Assembly (NCBI GenBank): GCA_964619675.1
Contig: CAZUEO010000009.1
Span: 5,633-69,632 of the forward strand
Source: JAPLMW01 sp964619675
GTDB lineage: Bacteria > Planctomycetota > Phycisphaerae > Sedimentisphaerales > UBA12454
Length of the DNA: 64,000 bases
Direction of reading: 5' to 3'
Part shown: positions 36,308 through 43,056 of the stretch, piece by piece
Numbering within the stretch: position 1 is the first letter of the stretch
Layout: the number at the start of each line of letters is the position of its first letter
Made by a program: the position numbers and the translations under genes
Notes under the pieces: generated by a model
Database searches by the model: none
What the model saw: the letters and a program-made list of their open reading frames with translations, nothing else
Told to the model about the DNA's origin: nothing

Positions 36308-36696
36308 TTTTGTCCCTGTTTACCTGTTAAATCTATCAAATTTATAACCGCAGGTATGTTGATATTTATTTCACTGCACCAGCGAACCCAGATTGGCACA
36401 TAACCTTTGTTATATGCGTGAAGGAGTTTTTTCAAGGACCACTTTTTGTTGCTGCTGTCAATCTCTATCGCGTATTGCTTTCCATCAGAGCTTTTAATTA
36501 TCATATCTACAAGCCCTTTGTGTCCATCTGCTTTTCTTCTTAATCCCAAAAACACTTCTTTTTCGCATTCAAGTCTCTGCTCACGGACAAAGTTTTCTAT
36601 TGATGAAGTGATATTTTCTGTACCTCCGTTTCTGTTGCCCCTGCCGTATGAATTTAAATCAGTTTTCTTTAAACAATGCTCAAGCAAATCTATCAT
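36304..36696 (-). CDS. Small protein, possibly PD-(D/E)XK nuclease-like
   Basis: 130 aa, no family recognised with certainty. The core ECEKEVFLG...GLVDMIIKSSDGKQYAIEIDSSNKKWSLKKL has the order Glu, Asp, Glu-x-Asp then Lys, with alternating strands, resembling a restriction-endonuclease-like fold with a shifted lysine. It precedes and overlaps the pentapeptide-repeat channel gene by 4 bases. The pairing suggests a sensor or nuclease working with a membrane channel; that is inference. Confidence 0.55.
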   Translation of the reverse strand: MIDLLEHCLKKTDLNSYGRGNRNGGTENITSSIENFVREQRLECEKEVFLGLRRKADGHKGLVDMIIKSSDGKQYAIEIDSSNKKWSLKKLLHAYNKGYVPIWVRWCSEININIPAVINLIDLTGKQGQK

Positions 36697-37009
36697 TTTT
36701 ATTTTTTTACCTTAATTTTTAATTCTCTTCTGTATCCTGTATTCTGAATTCTTATTTCATTTTCCCTCTACCTGCTCTTTTTGTCAACAAATACGTTGCG
36801 ATGTTTAAAAAGCCTCTTTTTGACCCGTAAAAACAGCGTTTTTATTTCTACTCTGTGTCCGGAGTTTACCCCGCCTGCCCTGTGAAGTGTCGCAACTACT
36901 TTATCGGGGTGAGATGTCGCACTTATCTCATCGGGGTGTTTCTTCGGTTCGGAGCCTGCCCCTGCGAAAGCAGGGGTGGTTAAAAATCTCCGCCGCAGGC
37001 GGCTCATAC

Positions 37010-37036
37010 AACTAGCGACTAACAACCAGCGACTAA
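37010..37036. repeat. GCGACTAAC-type dispersed repeat, copy 1
   Basis: Contains GCGACTAACAACCAGCGAC. Related copies are at 37311-37340 and 38094-38117. Function unknown; such units are common in intergenic DNA of planctomycete-like genomes (from memory). Confidence 0.7.
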
Positions 37037-37200
37037 TTATCGCAGCCCTCGGCCGGCAACTGCAATTTTCCTTGTCCCGCATCTATTAGGCTCCTGCCGT
37101 GAATAGGTGCGGGATTTCTCCGCCTTTGGCGAATCCGCGGTTAATTTTTGATTTTTAAACTGTGGTTTTGGGCTTTTAGCTTTAACTTTTAAGTTCCATT

Positions 37201-37270
37201 GCTCTCTGCATCTTTGATTGATAATTATCAACTATCATCTTTAGGTTCAATTTTTGATTTTTAATATGTC
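37201..37270 (+). repeat. 70-bp exact direct repeat, copy 1
   Basis: Identical over 70 bases to 37470-37539, 269 bp away. It includes the perfect 14-bp palindrome TTGATAATTATCAA (37218-37231). The palindrome also occurs at 37355-37368 and, with one change, at 38004-38017. Confidence 0.95.
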
Positions 37271-37307
37271 ATTTTGCATTTTAATTTTTGATTTTTGATA
37301 TTCTTTA
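37267..37307 (+). repeat. 41-bp exact direct repeat, copy 1
   Basis: Identical over 41 bases to 38054-38094, 787 bp away; AT-rich, begins TGTCATTTTGCATTTT. In both places it runs into a GCGACTAAC-type unit, so the two families travel together. A degenerate third copy precedes the ftsQ 3' end at about 47849-47878. Confidence 0.95.
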
Positions 37308-37310
37308 ATA

Positions 37311-37340
37311 GCGACTAACGACCAGCGACTAACGACTGAC
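37311..37340. repeat. GCGACTAAC-type dispersed repeat, copy 2
   Basis: Contains GCGACTAACGACCAGCGACT followed by AACGACT, directly after the 41-bp repeat. Confidence 0.7.
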
Positions 37341-37469
37341 TTTCTTGCCTTTGATTGATAATTATCAACTATCGCTTTTTTTAAAAAATCCGCCGCATGG
37401 CGTAAGCCATCCCATAGGGAGGCGGCTCCACAAATCTTCAATCTACAATCTTCATTCTTCAATTCTGCT

Positions 37470-37539
37470 GCTCTCTGCATCTTTGATTGATAATTATCAA
37501 CTATCATCTTTAGGTTCAATTTTTGATTTTTAATATGTC
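37470..37539 (+). repeat. 70-bp exact direct repeat, copy 2
   Basis: Second copy of the 37201-37270 repeat with no mismatch, including the 14-bp palindrome at 37487-37500. Confidence 0.95.
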
Positions 37540-37645
37540 GTTTTTATATTTTATTTTTTAGTTTTTATTTTATTACTACTCCTTTGCTTGACACTTGCCT
37601 GCCTTAGGCGGGTATCATTCTTCGCCTCAATTATAAATTCCTCAG

Positions 37646-37687
37646 CCACTATACTTGTATGCAGTATACTGCAATGCAGCATAGTGG
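37646..37687. repeat. 42-bp palindromic element
   Basis: Outer arms CCACTAT / ATAGTGG (37646-37652 and 37681-37687) enclose a perfect 14-bp palindrome TGCAGTATACTGCA (37660-37673). It could extrude as a cruciform or fold as a two-level hairpin in RNA. Confidence 0.7.
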
Positions 37688-37724
37688 CAACGTTCATTTG
37701 CTTTAGGGCATAACTGCGCAGCAG

Positions 37725-37850
37725 ATTGCTTCAACTTTGACGATTTTGTCGGCAAAGATTCGGATTTGAAATCCTGCGGGCAAACTCGTTTGCTAAGCAG
37801 GTTGATAATCTGAATTTAAGCTACCCTTAGGGTTGTTTAGTTGAAGCAAT
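37725..37850. ncRNA. Candidate structured RNA or folded inverted-repeat element
   Basis: A perfect 12-bp closing stem ATTGCTTCAACT / AGTTGAAGCAAT (37725-37736 and 37839-37850) encloses nested pairings: 37756-37766 with 37807-37817 (11 pairs, two G-U), CCTGC / GCAGG (37773-37777 and 37797-37801), GCAAA-CTCG-TTTGC (37780-37784 and 37789-37793), and a 3' hairpin ACCC-TTA-GGGT (37823-37833). The strand is unknown. A mobile element of MITE type with 12-bp terminal repeats is an equally good reading. Confidence 0.4.
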
Positions 37851-37851
37851 A

Positions 37852-37926
37852 CTCTGTGTGTTCTGTGAGCTCTGTGACTAAATTGATTTATTCTTCGTGT
37901 CCTTCGTGAGCTTCGTGGTGAAAAAA
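37852..37926 (+). repeat. Period-9 (TCTGTGNNN) and (TTCGTGNNN) repeat units
   Basis: Two runs of three units each: TCTGTG at roughly 9-base steps from 37852, ending in CTAA, and TTCGTG from 37893. Related runs stand directly before the fhs and folD start codons. Confidence 0.7.
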
Positions 37927-38053
37927 TATGAGAACAAGGTCTCGGCTATTGGCCGAACTCCACAAATTTTGAATTTTAAACTTTCGTTTCTCCCTGTCTT
38001 TGCTTGATAGTTATCAACTATTATTTTTTGTCCGCAATTTTTGAATTTTGATT

Positions 38054-38117
38054 TGTCATTTTGCATTTTAATTTTTGATTTTTGATATTCTTTACTAACG
38101 ACCAGCGACTAGCGACT
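38054..38117 (+). repeat. 41-bp direct repeat copy 2 joined to a GCGACTAAC-type unit
   Basis: 38054-38094 is an exact copy of 37267-37307; the ACTAACGACCAGCGACTAGC unit follows, as it does at copy 1. Confidence 0.9.
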
Positions 38118-38220
38118 GCATAATCCGTGGTTACTTCCCAAACTCAACTGAAATTGTCCGCAAAAACCGATAACAAATAACCGAATTTCTGATAACCGGT
38201 AACTGATAACCGATATCTAT

Positions 38221-38405
38221 TTTTTACAAAATGCGCACGTTTTTTTACAAAACGCGCATTTTTTACCATTCAAAATCAGCGTAATCCGTGTAATCCGCGG
38301 TTAATTTACAAAACGCGCACGTTTTTCGACCGAATGCGCAATTTTCTACCCTCATTTTTGGGCTGATTTTTTAAAACATGCGCAAAATGCAAAAAAACAT
38401 GCGCT
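38221..38405. promoter_or_regulatory. Three pairs of YGCGCA sites, each pair spaced 21 bp
   Basis: Core hexamers start at 38232/38253, 38314/38335 and 38379/38400: exactly 21 bp within each pair, 61 and 44 bp between pairs. Flanks are ACAAAA on the left and T-rich on the right in the first two pairs, so the unit is about 21 bp. Twenty-one base pairs is two helical turns, which suits paired protein binding. It lies 460-640 bp upstream of fhs. Iteron-like or plain repeat DNA are alternatives. Confidence 0.45.
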
Positions 38406-38826
38406 TTTTGCAAAAAAAAATCGTTCCTAACTCCTTTATTTCGATAAAAAGTTAAGTACTTACGTCAAAATTCCCAGCGCAATTAAATGACTTACAACGA
38501 TATTTTGCGCAACCGCAACCGATTGACGCAAATTTTCACCTGTTCTAATTTCAATTTTCGACTCTCGATTTTCGATTTTTCTCTTCCGACCCTTCCTTTG
38601 GTACTCCTGACCCGATATCGTCGCTGTTTGGTTTCAGAGGCGCCATTTTTGAGGTAAAAACGCCCATTTTTAAGGGGTTGAAGAATTTTAAACTTGTCCT
38701 CGCGAAGGCGGGGAAGTGGTCTCAAGCAGCTTTTACCCTCTAAATAGCACAATAGTTCAAAAAAACTGTTTACTGTTTATATCTAATCTCACGTTTTTAA
38801 GCGAAAATTGCCGTTATAAAGTAATA

Positions 38827-38856
38827 TCTCTGTGTTTTCTGTGCCCCTGTGGCTAA
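38827..38856 (+). repeat. Period-9 TCTGTGNNN repeat in the fhs leader
   Basis: Units TCTGTGTTT, TCTGTGCCC, then CTGTGGCTAA end 12 bases before the fhs ATG. The same kind of run precedes folD at 40725-40746. Confidence 0.75.
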
Positions 38857-38868
38857 AGGATTACATAA

Positions 38869-40629
38869 ATGCTTGACCCTACAAAACTTAAGGATTGGCA
38901 GATTGCCGAAGCTGCTGAGGCTGATGCAAAACCCATCGTCAGGATTGCCGCCCAGCTTGGCATTAAGGAGGATGAAGTTATTCCTATGGGCAGGCTATTT
39001 GCCAAGATTGACTATAAAAAAGTCCTTAGCAGGGTTGGCTCATTTCAAAAAGCAAAATATATTGATATCACAGCTATAACCCCTACGCCGCTTGGCGAAG
39101 GTAAAACAACTACTACTATCGGCCTTATTGAGGGTCTTGGCAAACTCGGCAAGAAGGTTTCCGGCGCTATCAGGCAACCCAGCGGCGGCCCGACCTTTAA
39201 CATTAAAGGCTCAGCCGCAGGCGGCGGCCTGGCTCAATGTATCCCGCTGGCTCCTCTTTCAATCAGGTTCACAGGCGATATTGATTCAATTACCAATGCG
39301 AACAATCTCGCGATGGTGGCTCTTACGAGCAGGCTTCAGCACGAGAACAACTATGACGACGCCAGATTAGCTAAAAGCGGCTTAAAGAGGCTCGATATTG
39401 ACCCAAAAAGAGTTCAAATGAAGTGGGCGATAGATTTCTGTGCCCAGGCCTTGCGGAACATAATCATCGGCAGAGGCGGGAAAATGGACGGCTTTGAGAT
39501 GGAATCAGGATTCGCGATTTCCGTTTCCAGCGAGGTTATGGCGATTTTATCCGTCGCAAAGGACCTTGCGGATTTGCGCAAACGAATGGCAAAAATCGTC
39601 GTCGCATACGGCAAAAACGGAAACGAAGTTACCACAGCAGACCTCGAAGTTGACGGCGCAATGACAAGCTGGATGCTGGACGCAATAAATCCAAATTTGA
39701 TACAGACGATTGAAGGGCAGCCGGTCTTTGTTCACGCAGGGCCGTTTGCAAATATCGCTATCGGCCAAAGTTCCATCATAGCTGATATGCTCGGAACAAG
39801 GCTTGCCGATTATCATATTACCGAAAGTGGATTCGGTACCGATATCGGCTTTGAAAAATTCTGGAATTTAAAATGCCGCTTGTCAGGCCTTACGCCCAAT
39901 TCAGTGGTTATCGTGGCGACAATCAGAGCCCTGAAAATGCATGGCGGCGGCCCTGCCGTCAAGCCCGGCGCCGCTTTAAGCGAAGAATATACCAGGGAAA
40001 ACCTCGAACTCGTCGAAAAAGGCTGCGAAAACCTGCTTGCTCATATAGAAATCGTCAAAAAAAGCGGTATCAAACCAATCATCTGTATTAACAGCTTTTC
40101 TGCCGATACCAAACCTGAAATCGAGCTTGTAAAAAGGATTGCCGAGCAAAACGGGGCTTTATGCGCCGTCTCGCAGCATTGGCTCAAAGGCGGCGAAGGT
40201 GCAAAAGAGCTTGCCGAGATGGTTATATCGGTATCGCAGGAAAAAAATAATTTCAAATTTCTCTACGAACTTACAATGCCCTTACGACAGCGAATTGAAC
40301 TTATAGCAAAACAGATTTATGGCGCTGACGGCGCCGAATACAACCCACAGGCCCTGGAAAAAATAAAAACGCTTGAAAAAGATTCTAATGCCGCAAAACT
40401 TGGAATCTGTATGGCCAAGACGCACTTGTCGCTATCGCACGACCCGAATGTCAAAGGCAGGCCAAAAGGCTGGACACTGCCCGTAAGAGATATTATGATT
40501 TTCAAAGGCGCAGGCTTTATCGTGCCTGTGGCGGGTGATATAAAACTTATGCCCGGCACGGCTTCAAATCCTGCGTTCAGGAAAATCGACGTTGACGTCG
40601 AGACGGGAAAAGTCAAAGGCTTGTTTTAA
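38869..40629 (+). CDS. fhs: Formate-tetrahydrofolate ligase
   Basis: ATP-dependent activation of formate to 10-formyl-THF, entry to the folate C1 branch (and the methyl branch of Wood-Ljungdahl metabolism where present). The 586-aa protein has the phosphate-binding TPTPLGEGKTTTTIGL near 68-83 and family blocks such as PSGGPTFNIKGSAAGGG. It is slightly longer than the usual 555-560 aa. No Shine-Dalgarno sequence precedes the ATG; a TCTGTG repeat does. folD, the next enzyme, follows 120 bp later. Confidence 0.96.
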   Translation: MLDPTKLKDWQIAEAAEADAKPIVRIAAQLGIKEDEVIPMGRLFAKIDYKKVLSRVGSFQKAKYIDITAITPTPLGEGKTTTTIGLIEGLGKLGKKVSGAIRQPSGGPTFNIKGSAAGGGLAQCIPLAPLSIRFTGDIDSITNANNLAMVALTSRLQHENNYDDARLAKSGLKRLDIDPKRVQMKWAIDFCAQALRNIIIGRGGKMDGFEMESGFAISVSSEVMAILSVAKDLADLRKRMAKIVVAYGKNGNEVTTADLEVDGAMTSWMLDAINPNLIQTIEGQPVFVHAGPFANIAIGQSSIIADMLGTRLADYHITESGFGTDIGFEKFWNLKCRLSGLTPNSVVIVATIRALKMHGGGPAVKPGAALSEEYTRENLELVEKGCENLLAHIEIVKKSGIKPIICINSFSADTKPEIELVKRIAEQNGALCAVSQHWLKGGEGAKELAEMVISVSQEKNNFKFLYELTMPLRQRIELIAKQIYGADGAEYNPQALEKIKTLEKDSNAAKLGICMAKTHLSLSHDPNVKGRPKGWTLPVRDIMIFKGAGFIVPVAGDIKLMPGTASNPAFRKIDVDVETGKVKGLF

Positions 40630-40631
40630 AA

Positions 40632-40664
40632 CAGTTATCAGAAACTCGGTTATCAGTTATCAGT
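40632..40664 (-). repeat. GATAAC-type short repeat cluster, inverted copy
   Basis: CAGTTATCAG and related units between fhs and folD, the reverse complement of the clusters at 33945-33981 and 38166-38217. Confidence 0.6.
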
Positions 40665-40724
40665 AAAAGGCTTTGTGCCTTTGTGGCTTTTATAACAGTG
40701 TTAATCCGTGTCTAAAAAATTATT

Positions 40725-40746
40725 TCTCTGTGGACTCTGTGGCTAA
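40725..40746 (+). repeat. Period-9 TCTGTGNNN repeat in the folD leader
   Basis: TCTGTGGAC followed by TCTGTGGCTAA, ending 15 bases before the folD ATG at 40762. Confidence 0.75.
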
Positions 40747-40761
40747 AAAATGGAGTATAAA

Positions 40762-41646
40762 ATGGCAGCCAAAATTATCGACGGCAAACAAATCGCAGCG
40801 GATATACGAGCCGAACTAAAGGCTGAAGTTGAAAAACTAAAGGCAAAAGGCATTACGCCCGGGCTTGGCGTTATCCTCGTCGGCGCAAATGCCGCCAGTA
40901 TCTCTTATGTAACCGCAAAGGAAAAGGCCTGCGGCGAAGTCGGGATTTATTCAGATGATAACCGCCTGCCTGCCGAGACGAGCGAGTCGGACTTGCTTGC
41001 CCTCGTCAATAAAATGAACAAAGATGCCAAAATCAACGGCATTTTAGTTCAGCTGCCCCTGCCAAAACACATCGACGAGCAGAAAGTCCTGCTTGCAATC
41101 GACCCTGCGAAGGACGTTGACGGCTTTCATCCGGTAAGCGTCGGCAAAATGGTCGTCGGGCAAAAGGCATTTTTGCCCTGCACGCCAAATGGCGCTATCC
41201 AGTTGTTACTTCGCAGCGGCGTAAAACTCGAAGGCGCTGAGGTCGTAATCGTCGGCAGAAGCAATATCGTCGGCAAACCGCTTGCAAATATGCTTATTCA
41301 AAAGTCCCCTACCGGCAATGCTACGGTTACAATCTGCCATACGAGGACAAAGGATGTAGCTGCTCATACAAGGAGGGCTGATATAGTCATTGCCGCGGCG
41401 GGCAAAGTGAATGCCATAACGGCTGATATGATAAAAGATGGTGCCGTTGTTATCGATGTCGGCATAAACAGAATTGAGGATTCTACAAAAAAGAGCGGAT
41501 TCAGGCTCGTAGGCGATGTGGATTTTGAAAATGTCAGTAAAAAAGCAAGCTTAATAACACCCGTGCCCGGCGGAGTCGGGCCGATGACAATTACAATGCT
41601 GCTCTATAACACCGTTGAAAGTGCAAAAATGGCGTCGGGCGTTTAA
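40762..41646 (+). CDS. folD: Bifunctional methylene-THF dehydrogenase/methenyl-THF cyclohydrolase
   Basis: Interconverts 10-formyl-THF and 5,10-methylene-THF with NADP. Start at ATG 40762 (MAAKIIDGKQIA) matches FolD N-termini and has GGAG six bases upstream; the ATG at 40750 would add four residues. 294 aa. Seen: YVTAKEKACGEVGI with the catalytic Lys, VQLPLPKH, VVIVGRSNIVGKP for the cofactor, and the C-terminal PGGVGPMTITMLLYNT. A diverged second copy of this 3' end lies 740 bp downstream. Confidence 0.96.
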   Translation: MAAKIIDGKQIAADIRAELKAEVEKLKAKGITPGLGVILVGANAASISYVTAKEKACGEVGIYSDDNRLPAETSESDLLALVNKMNKDAKINGILVQLPLPKHIDEQKVLLAIDPAKDVDGFHPVSVGKMVVGQKAFLPCTPNGAIQLLLRSGVKLEGAEVVIVGRSNIVGKPLANMLIQKSPTGNATVTICHTRTKDVAAHTRRADIVIAAAGKVNAITADMIKDGAVVIDVGINRIEDSTKKSGFRLVGDVDFENVSKKASLITPVPGGVGPMTITMLLYNTVESAKMASGV

Positions 41647-41670
41647 TTTAGGCAGATTGCCACTATTTTA

Positions 41671-41699
41671 TTGACATAACTTATTTTGTTTTTTATACT
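41671..41699 (+). promoter_or_regulatory. Strong leaderless promoter of the MNT/HEPN pair
   Basis: TTGACA (41671-41676), 17-bp spacer, TATACT (41694-41699). The ATG at 41706 coincides with the expected transcription start, though AGGG sits just before it. Confidence 0.75.
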
Positions 41700-41705
41700 T
41701 AGGGT

Positions 41706-41984
41706 ATGTATTCGTCAAATCTAAAACAAATAGTAAAGTCCTGTGCCGAGCAATACGGGGTGAAAAGTGTCTGGCTGTTCGGCTCCGCAGTAGAGGATGA
41801 ACAGCATGCAAACGATATAGACCTTGCGGTTGAAGGCCTGGAGCCTGAAAAATTTTTTGATTTCTACGGCAGATTGTTTTTTGAGCTGCCGAAGATGGTT
41901 GACCTCGTTGACCTTTCACAAAATCCTCCGATAACATCCATAGTGCGACAGAAGGGAATCCGCATTTATGAGCGCAGAAGCTGA
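41706..41984 (+). CDS. mntA: MNT-domain nucleotidyltransferase antitoxin (MntA-like)
   Basis: 92-aa minimal nucleotidyltransferase with the catalytic pattern GS-x9-D-x-D (GSAVEDEQHANDIDL, about 26-40). In HepT/MntA pairs the antitoxin AMPylates or oligo-adenylates a Tyr near the toxin active site. It overlaps the HEPN gene by 17 bases, the usual order and coupling. It has its own strong leaderless promoter. The module lies between folD and a remnant of a second folD 3' end. Confidence 0.85.
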   Translation: MYSSNLKQIVKSCAEQYGVKSVWLFGSAVEDEQHANDIDLAVEGLEPEKFFDFYGRLFFELPKMVDLVDLSQNPPITSIVRQKGIRIYERRS

Positions 41985-42378
41985 TTATATTTCCGCAGAA
42001 CGCGAAAACATTTTGCGCACAGTAAAAATGACGGAAGATTTATTGTCGAAAAAAGACATCTCCGAATATGAAGTTATCGCATTGGGAAAATTACTGCAGG
42101 ATATTTATACAGGCATCGAACGAATATTTCGCACTCAACTTGAATCAATGAATATTAAAACCGACAAAACTCAAAGCTGGCACAAAGAGGCGCTTTTAGC
42201 AGCTAAAAAGCATAGCTTGGTATCAGAGGTTCAATTTAAGTGCTTCCGTGATTTGCTTTTGTTCAGGCATATGGAAATTCACGGATACGGTTATATGCTT
42301 GATAAGCAGCGGCTTTTAGAGCTTGCCAGGCCTGTGCCTGCTGTTTGCAGGGAATTTCTGGAGCATTTAAAACTGTAA
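41968..42378 (+). CDS. hepT: HEPN-domain RNase toxin (HepT-like)
   Basis: 136-aa all-helical protein. The HEPN motif R-x4-H-x-Y appears as RHMEIHGY near 108-115; in HepT toxins Arg and His form the RNase site and the Tyr is the residue modified by MntA. Together with the overlapping MNT gene this is a complete type VII-style toxin-antitoxin pair. RNA targets are unknown. Its stop is only 7 bases before the folD-like remnant. Confidence 0.83.
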   Translation: MSAEADYISAERENILRTVKMTEDLLSKKDISEYEVIALGKLLQDIYTGIERIFRTQLESMNIKTDKTQSWHKEALLAAKKHSLVSEVQFKCFRDLLLFRHMEIHGYGYMLDKQRLLELARPVPAVCREFLEHLKL

Positions 42379-42385
42379 GAATTGC

Positions 42386-42469
42386 GGCGTCGGGCCAATG
42401 ACTATTACTACGTTATTGTACAACACGGTCGAGAGCGCAAAAACCGCCGTCACAGAGCCGCGACAGTAA
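42386..42469 (+). pseudogene. Remnant of a second, diverged folD 3' end
   Basis: In frame this codes GVGPMTITTLLYNTVESAK and then TAVTEPRQ-stop. Over the first 19 codons 18 residues equal the C-terminus of FolD encoded at about 41575-41631, but the DNA is only about 75% identical, with changes mostly at third positions. So it is homologous but not a recent duplicate. The last codons come from the 27-bp inverted repeat starting at 42452. Confidence 0.85.
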
Positions 42470-42478
42470 TGGAGCGGT
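42452..42478 (+). repeat. 27-bp inverted repeat, left copy
   Basis: Perfect reverse complement of 43831-43857 over 27 bases; begins ACAGAGCCGCGACAG and ends GGAGCGGT. Within the unit CCGC and GCGG can pair as a short hairpin, as in REP sequences. The two copies bracket the RAYT and AbiV-like genes. Confidence 0.95.
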
Positions 42479-42515
42479 AATTAAAACGTCATAAATAAAT
42501 TATCTTTATTTACAT

Positions 42516-43016
42516 TCAAGGTTCTGTTTTGCCTAATGCCATAATTTTGCCCTGACCTGTTTTGACATATTCAATTGCGGAATGGAGTCTTTCTTTTGTC
42601 CATATATATTTTGTACTTCCGTGTCTTGTCCAATATTTATCAGCCGGAATATTGCCTGTTTTTTTGATTGCATTTGTGGCGTATCTTTTAAAATCAGACA
42701 TCATTTTTTCTGGTTCTTCCTGCCCACTGACAACAATATGGATATGATTGCTTCTGACGTGTGCAGAATGAGCATGCCAGCCGCGAAATTTGCACACATC
42801 CAAAATCGCCTGCAATACTATCTCTCTGCACAACGCATCTAATTTAATTGATGGATTCTTTAAATTACTTTCCTCTTTTATATTCAGCCCGGGATTATTA
42901 GGCAGAAATTTTTCACCAAAGCGATTATGTTTTTTATCCACACTAGCACGTTCATCGCCGTGCAGCCACGTTCCGTATGTTGTAAAAGTTATCAGATATG
43001 CAAGCGGATATTCCAT
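42516..43016 (-). CDS. REP-associated tyrosine transposase (RAYT, Y1_Tnp)
   Basis: 166-aa IS200-like HUH single-strand endonuclease. The metal-binding H-x-H is in SNHIHIVV (about 89-96), and the likely nucleophile is the Tyr in SAIEYVKTGQG (about 149). Such proteins act on REP hairpins and are often flanked by inverted REP copies; here two perfect 27-bp inverted repeats lie 38 bp downstream and 815 bp upstream. An AbiV-like gene lies 40 bp upstream on the same strand. Confidence 0.85.
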   Translation of the reverse strand: MEYPLAYLITFTTYGTWLHGDERASVDKKHNRFGEKFLPNNPGLNIKEESNLKNPSIKLDALCREIVLQAILDVCKFRGWHAHSAHVRSNHIHIVVSGQEEPEKMMSDFKRYATNAIKKTGNIPADKYWTRHGSTKYIWTKERLHSAIEYVKTGQGKIMALGKTEP

Positions 43017-43056
43017 CTCAAATCCTTACCACAGACCCGCGTGGGCTAAAGCCTCA

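Larger units (their letters stand above)
36697..38868. other. 2.2-kb repeat-rich intergenic region without convincing genes
   Basis: Open frames here are short, built from low-complexity repeats and lack ribosome binding sites. The DNA holds several families of dispersed repeats: a 70-bp exact direct repeat, a 41-bp exact direct repeat, GCGACTAACGACCAGCGAC-type units, TTGATAATTATCAA palindromes, (TCTGTGNNN) units, 21-bp YGCGCA pairs, and GC-rich hairpins such as CCCCTGC-GAAA-GCAGGGG (36959-36976). Two larger foldable elements are listed separately. The region separates the channel/nuclease pair from fhs. Confidence 0.85.

Noticed and set aside
36697..38405. CRISPR array
   Set aside because: Repeats are of many kinds, unevenly spaced, and there are no unique equal-length spacers or cas genes.
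38221..38405. Chromosomal replication origin
   Set aside because: YGCGCA pairs look iteron-like, but no DnaA-box cluster, dnaA or dnaN is present.
36768..38752. Small protein genes in the repeat region
   Set aside because: The frames encode repeat-derived peptides such as VDNYQSK, have no ribosome binding sites, and change with each repeat copy.
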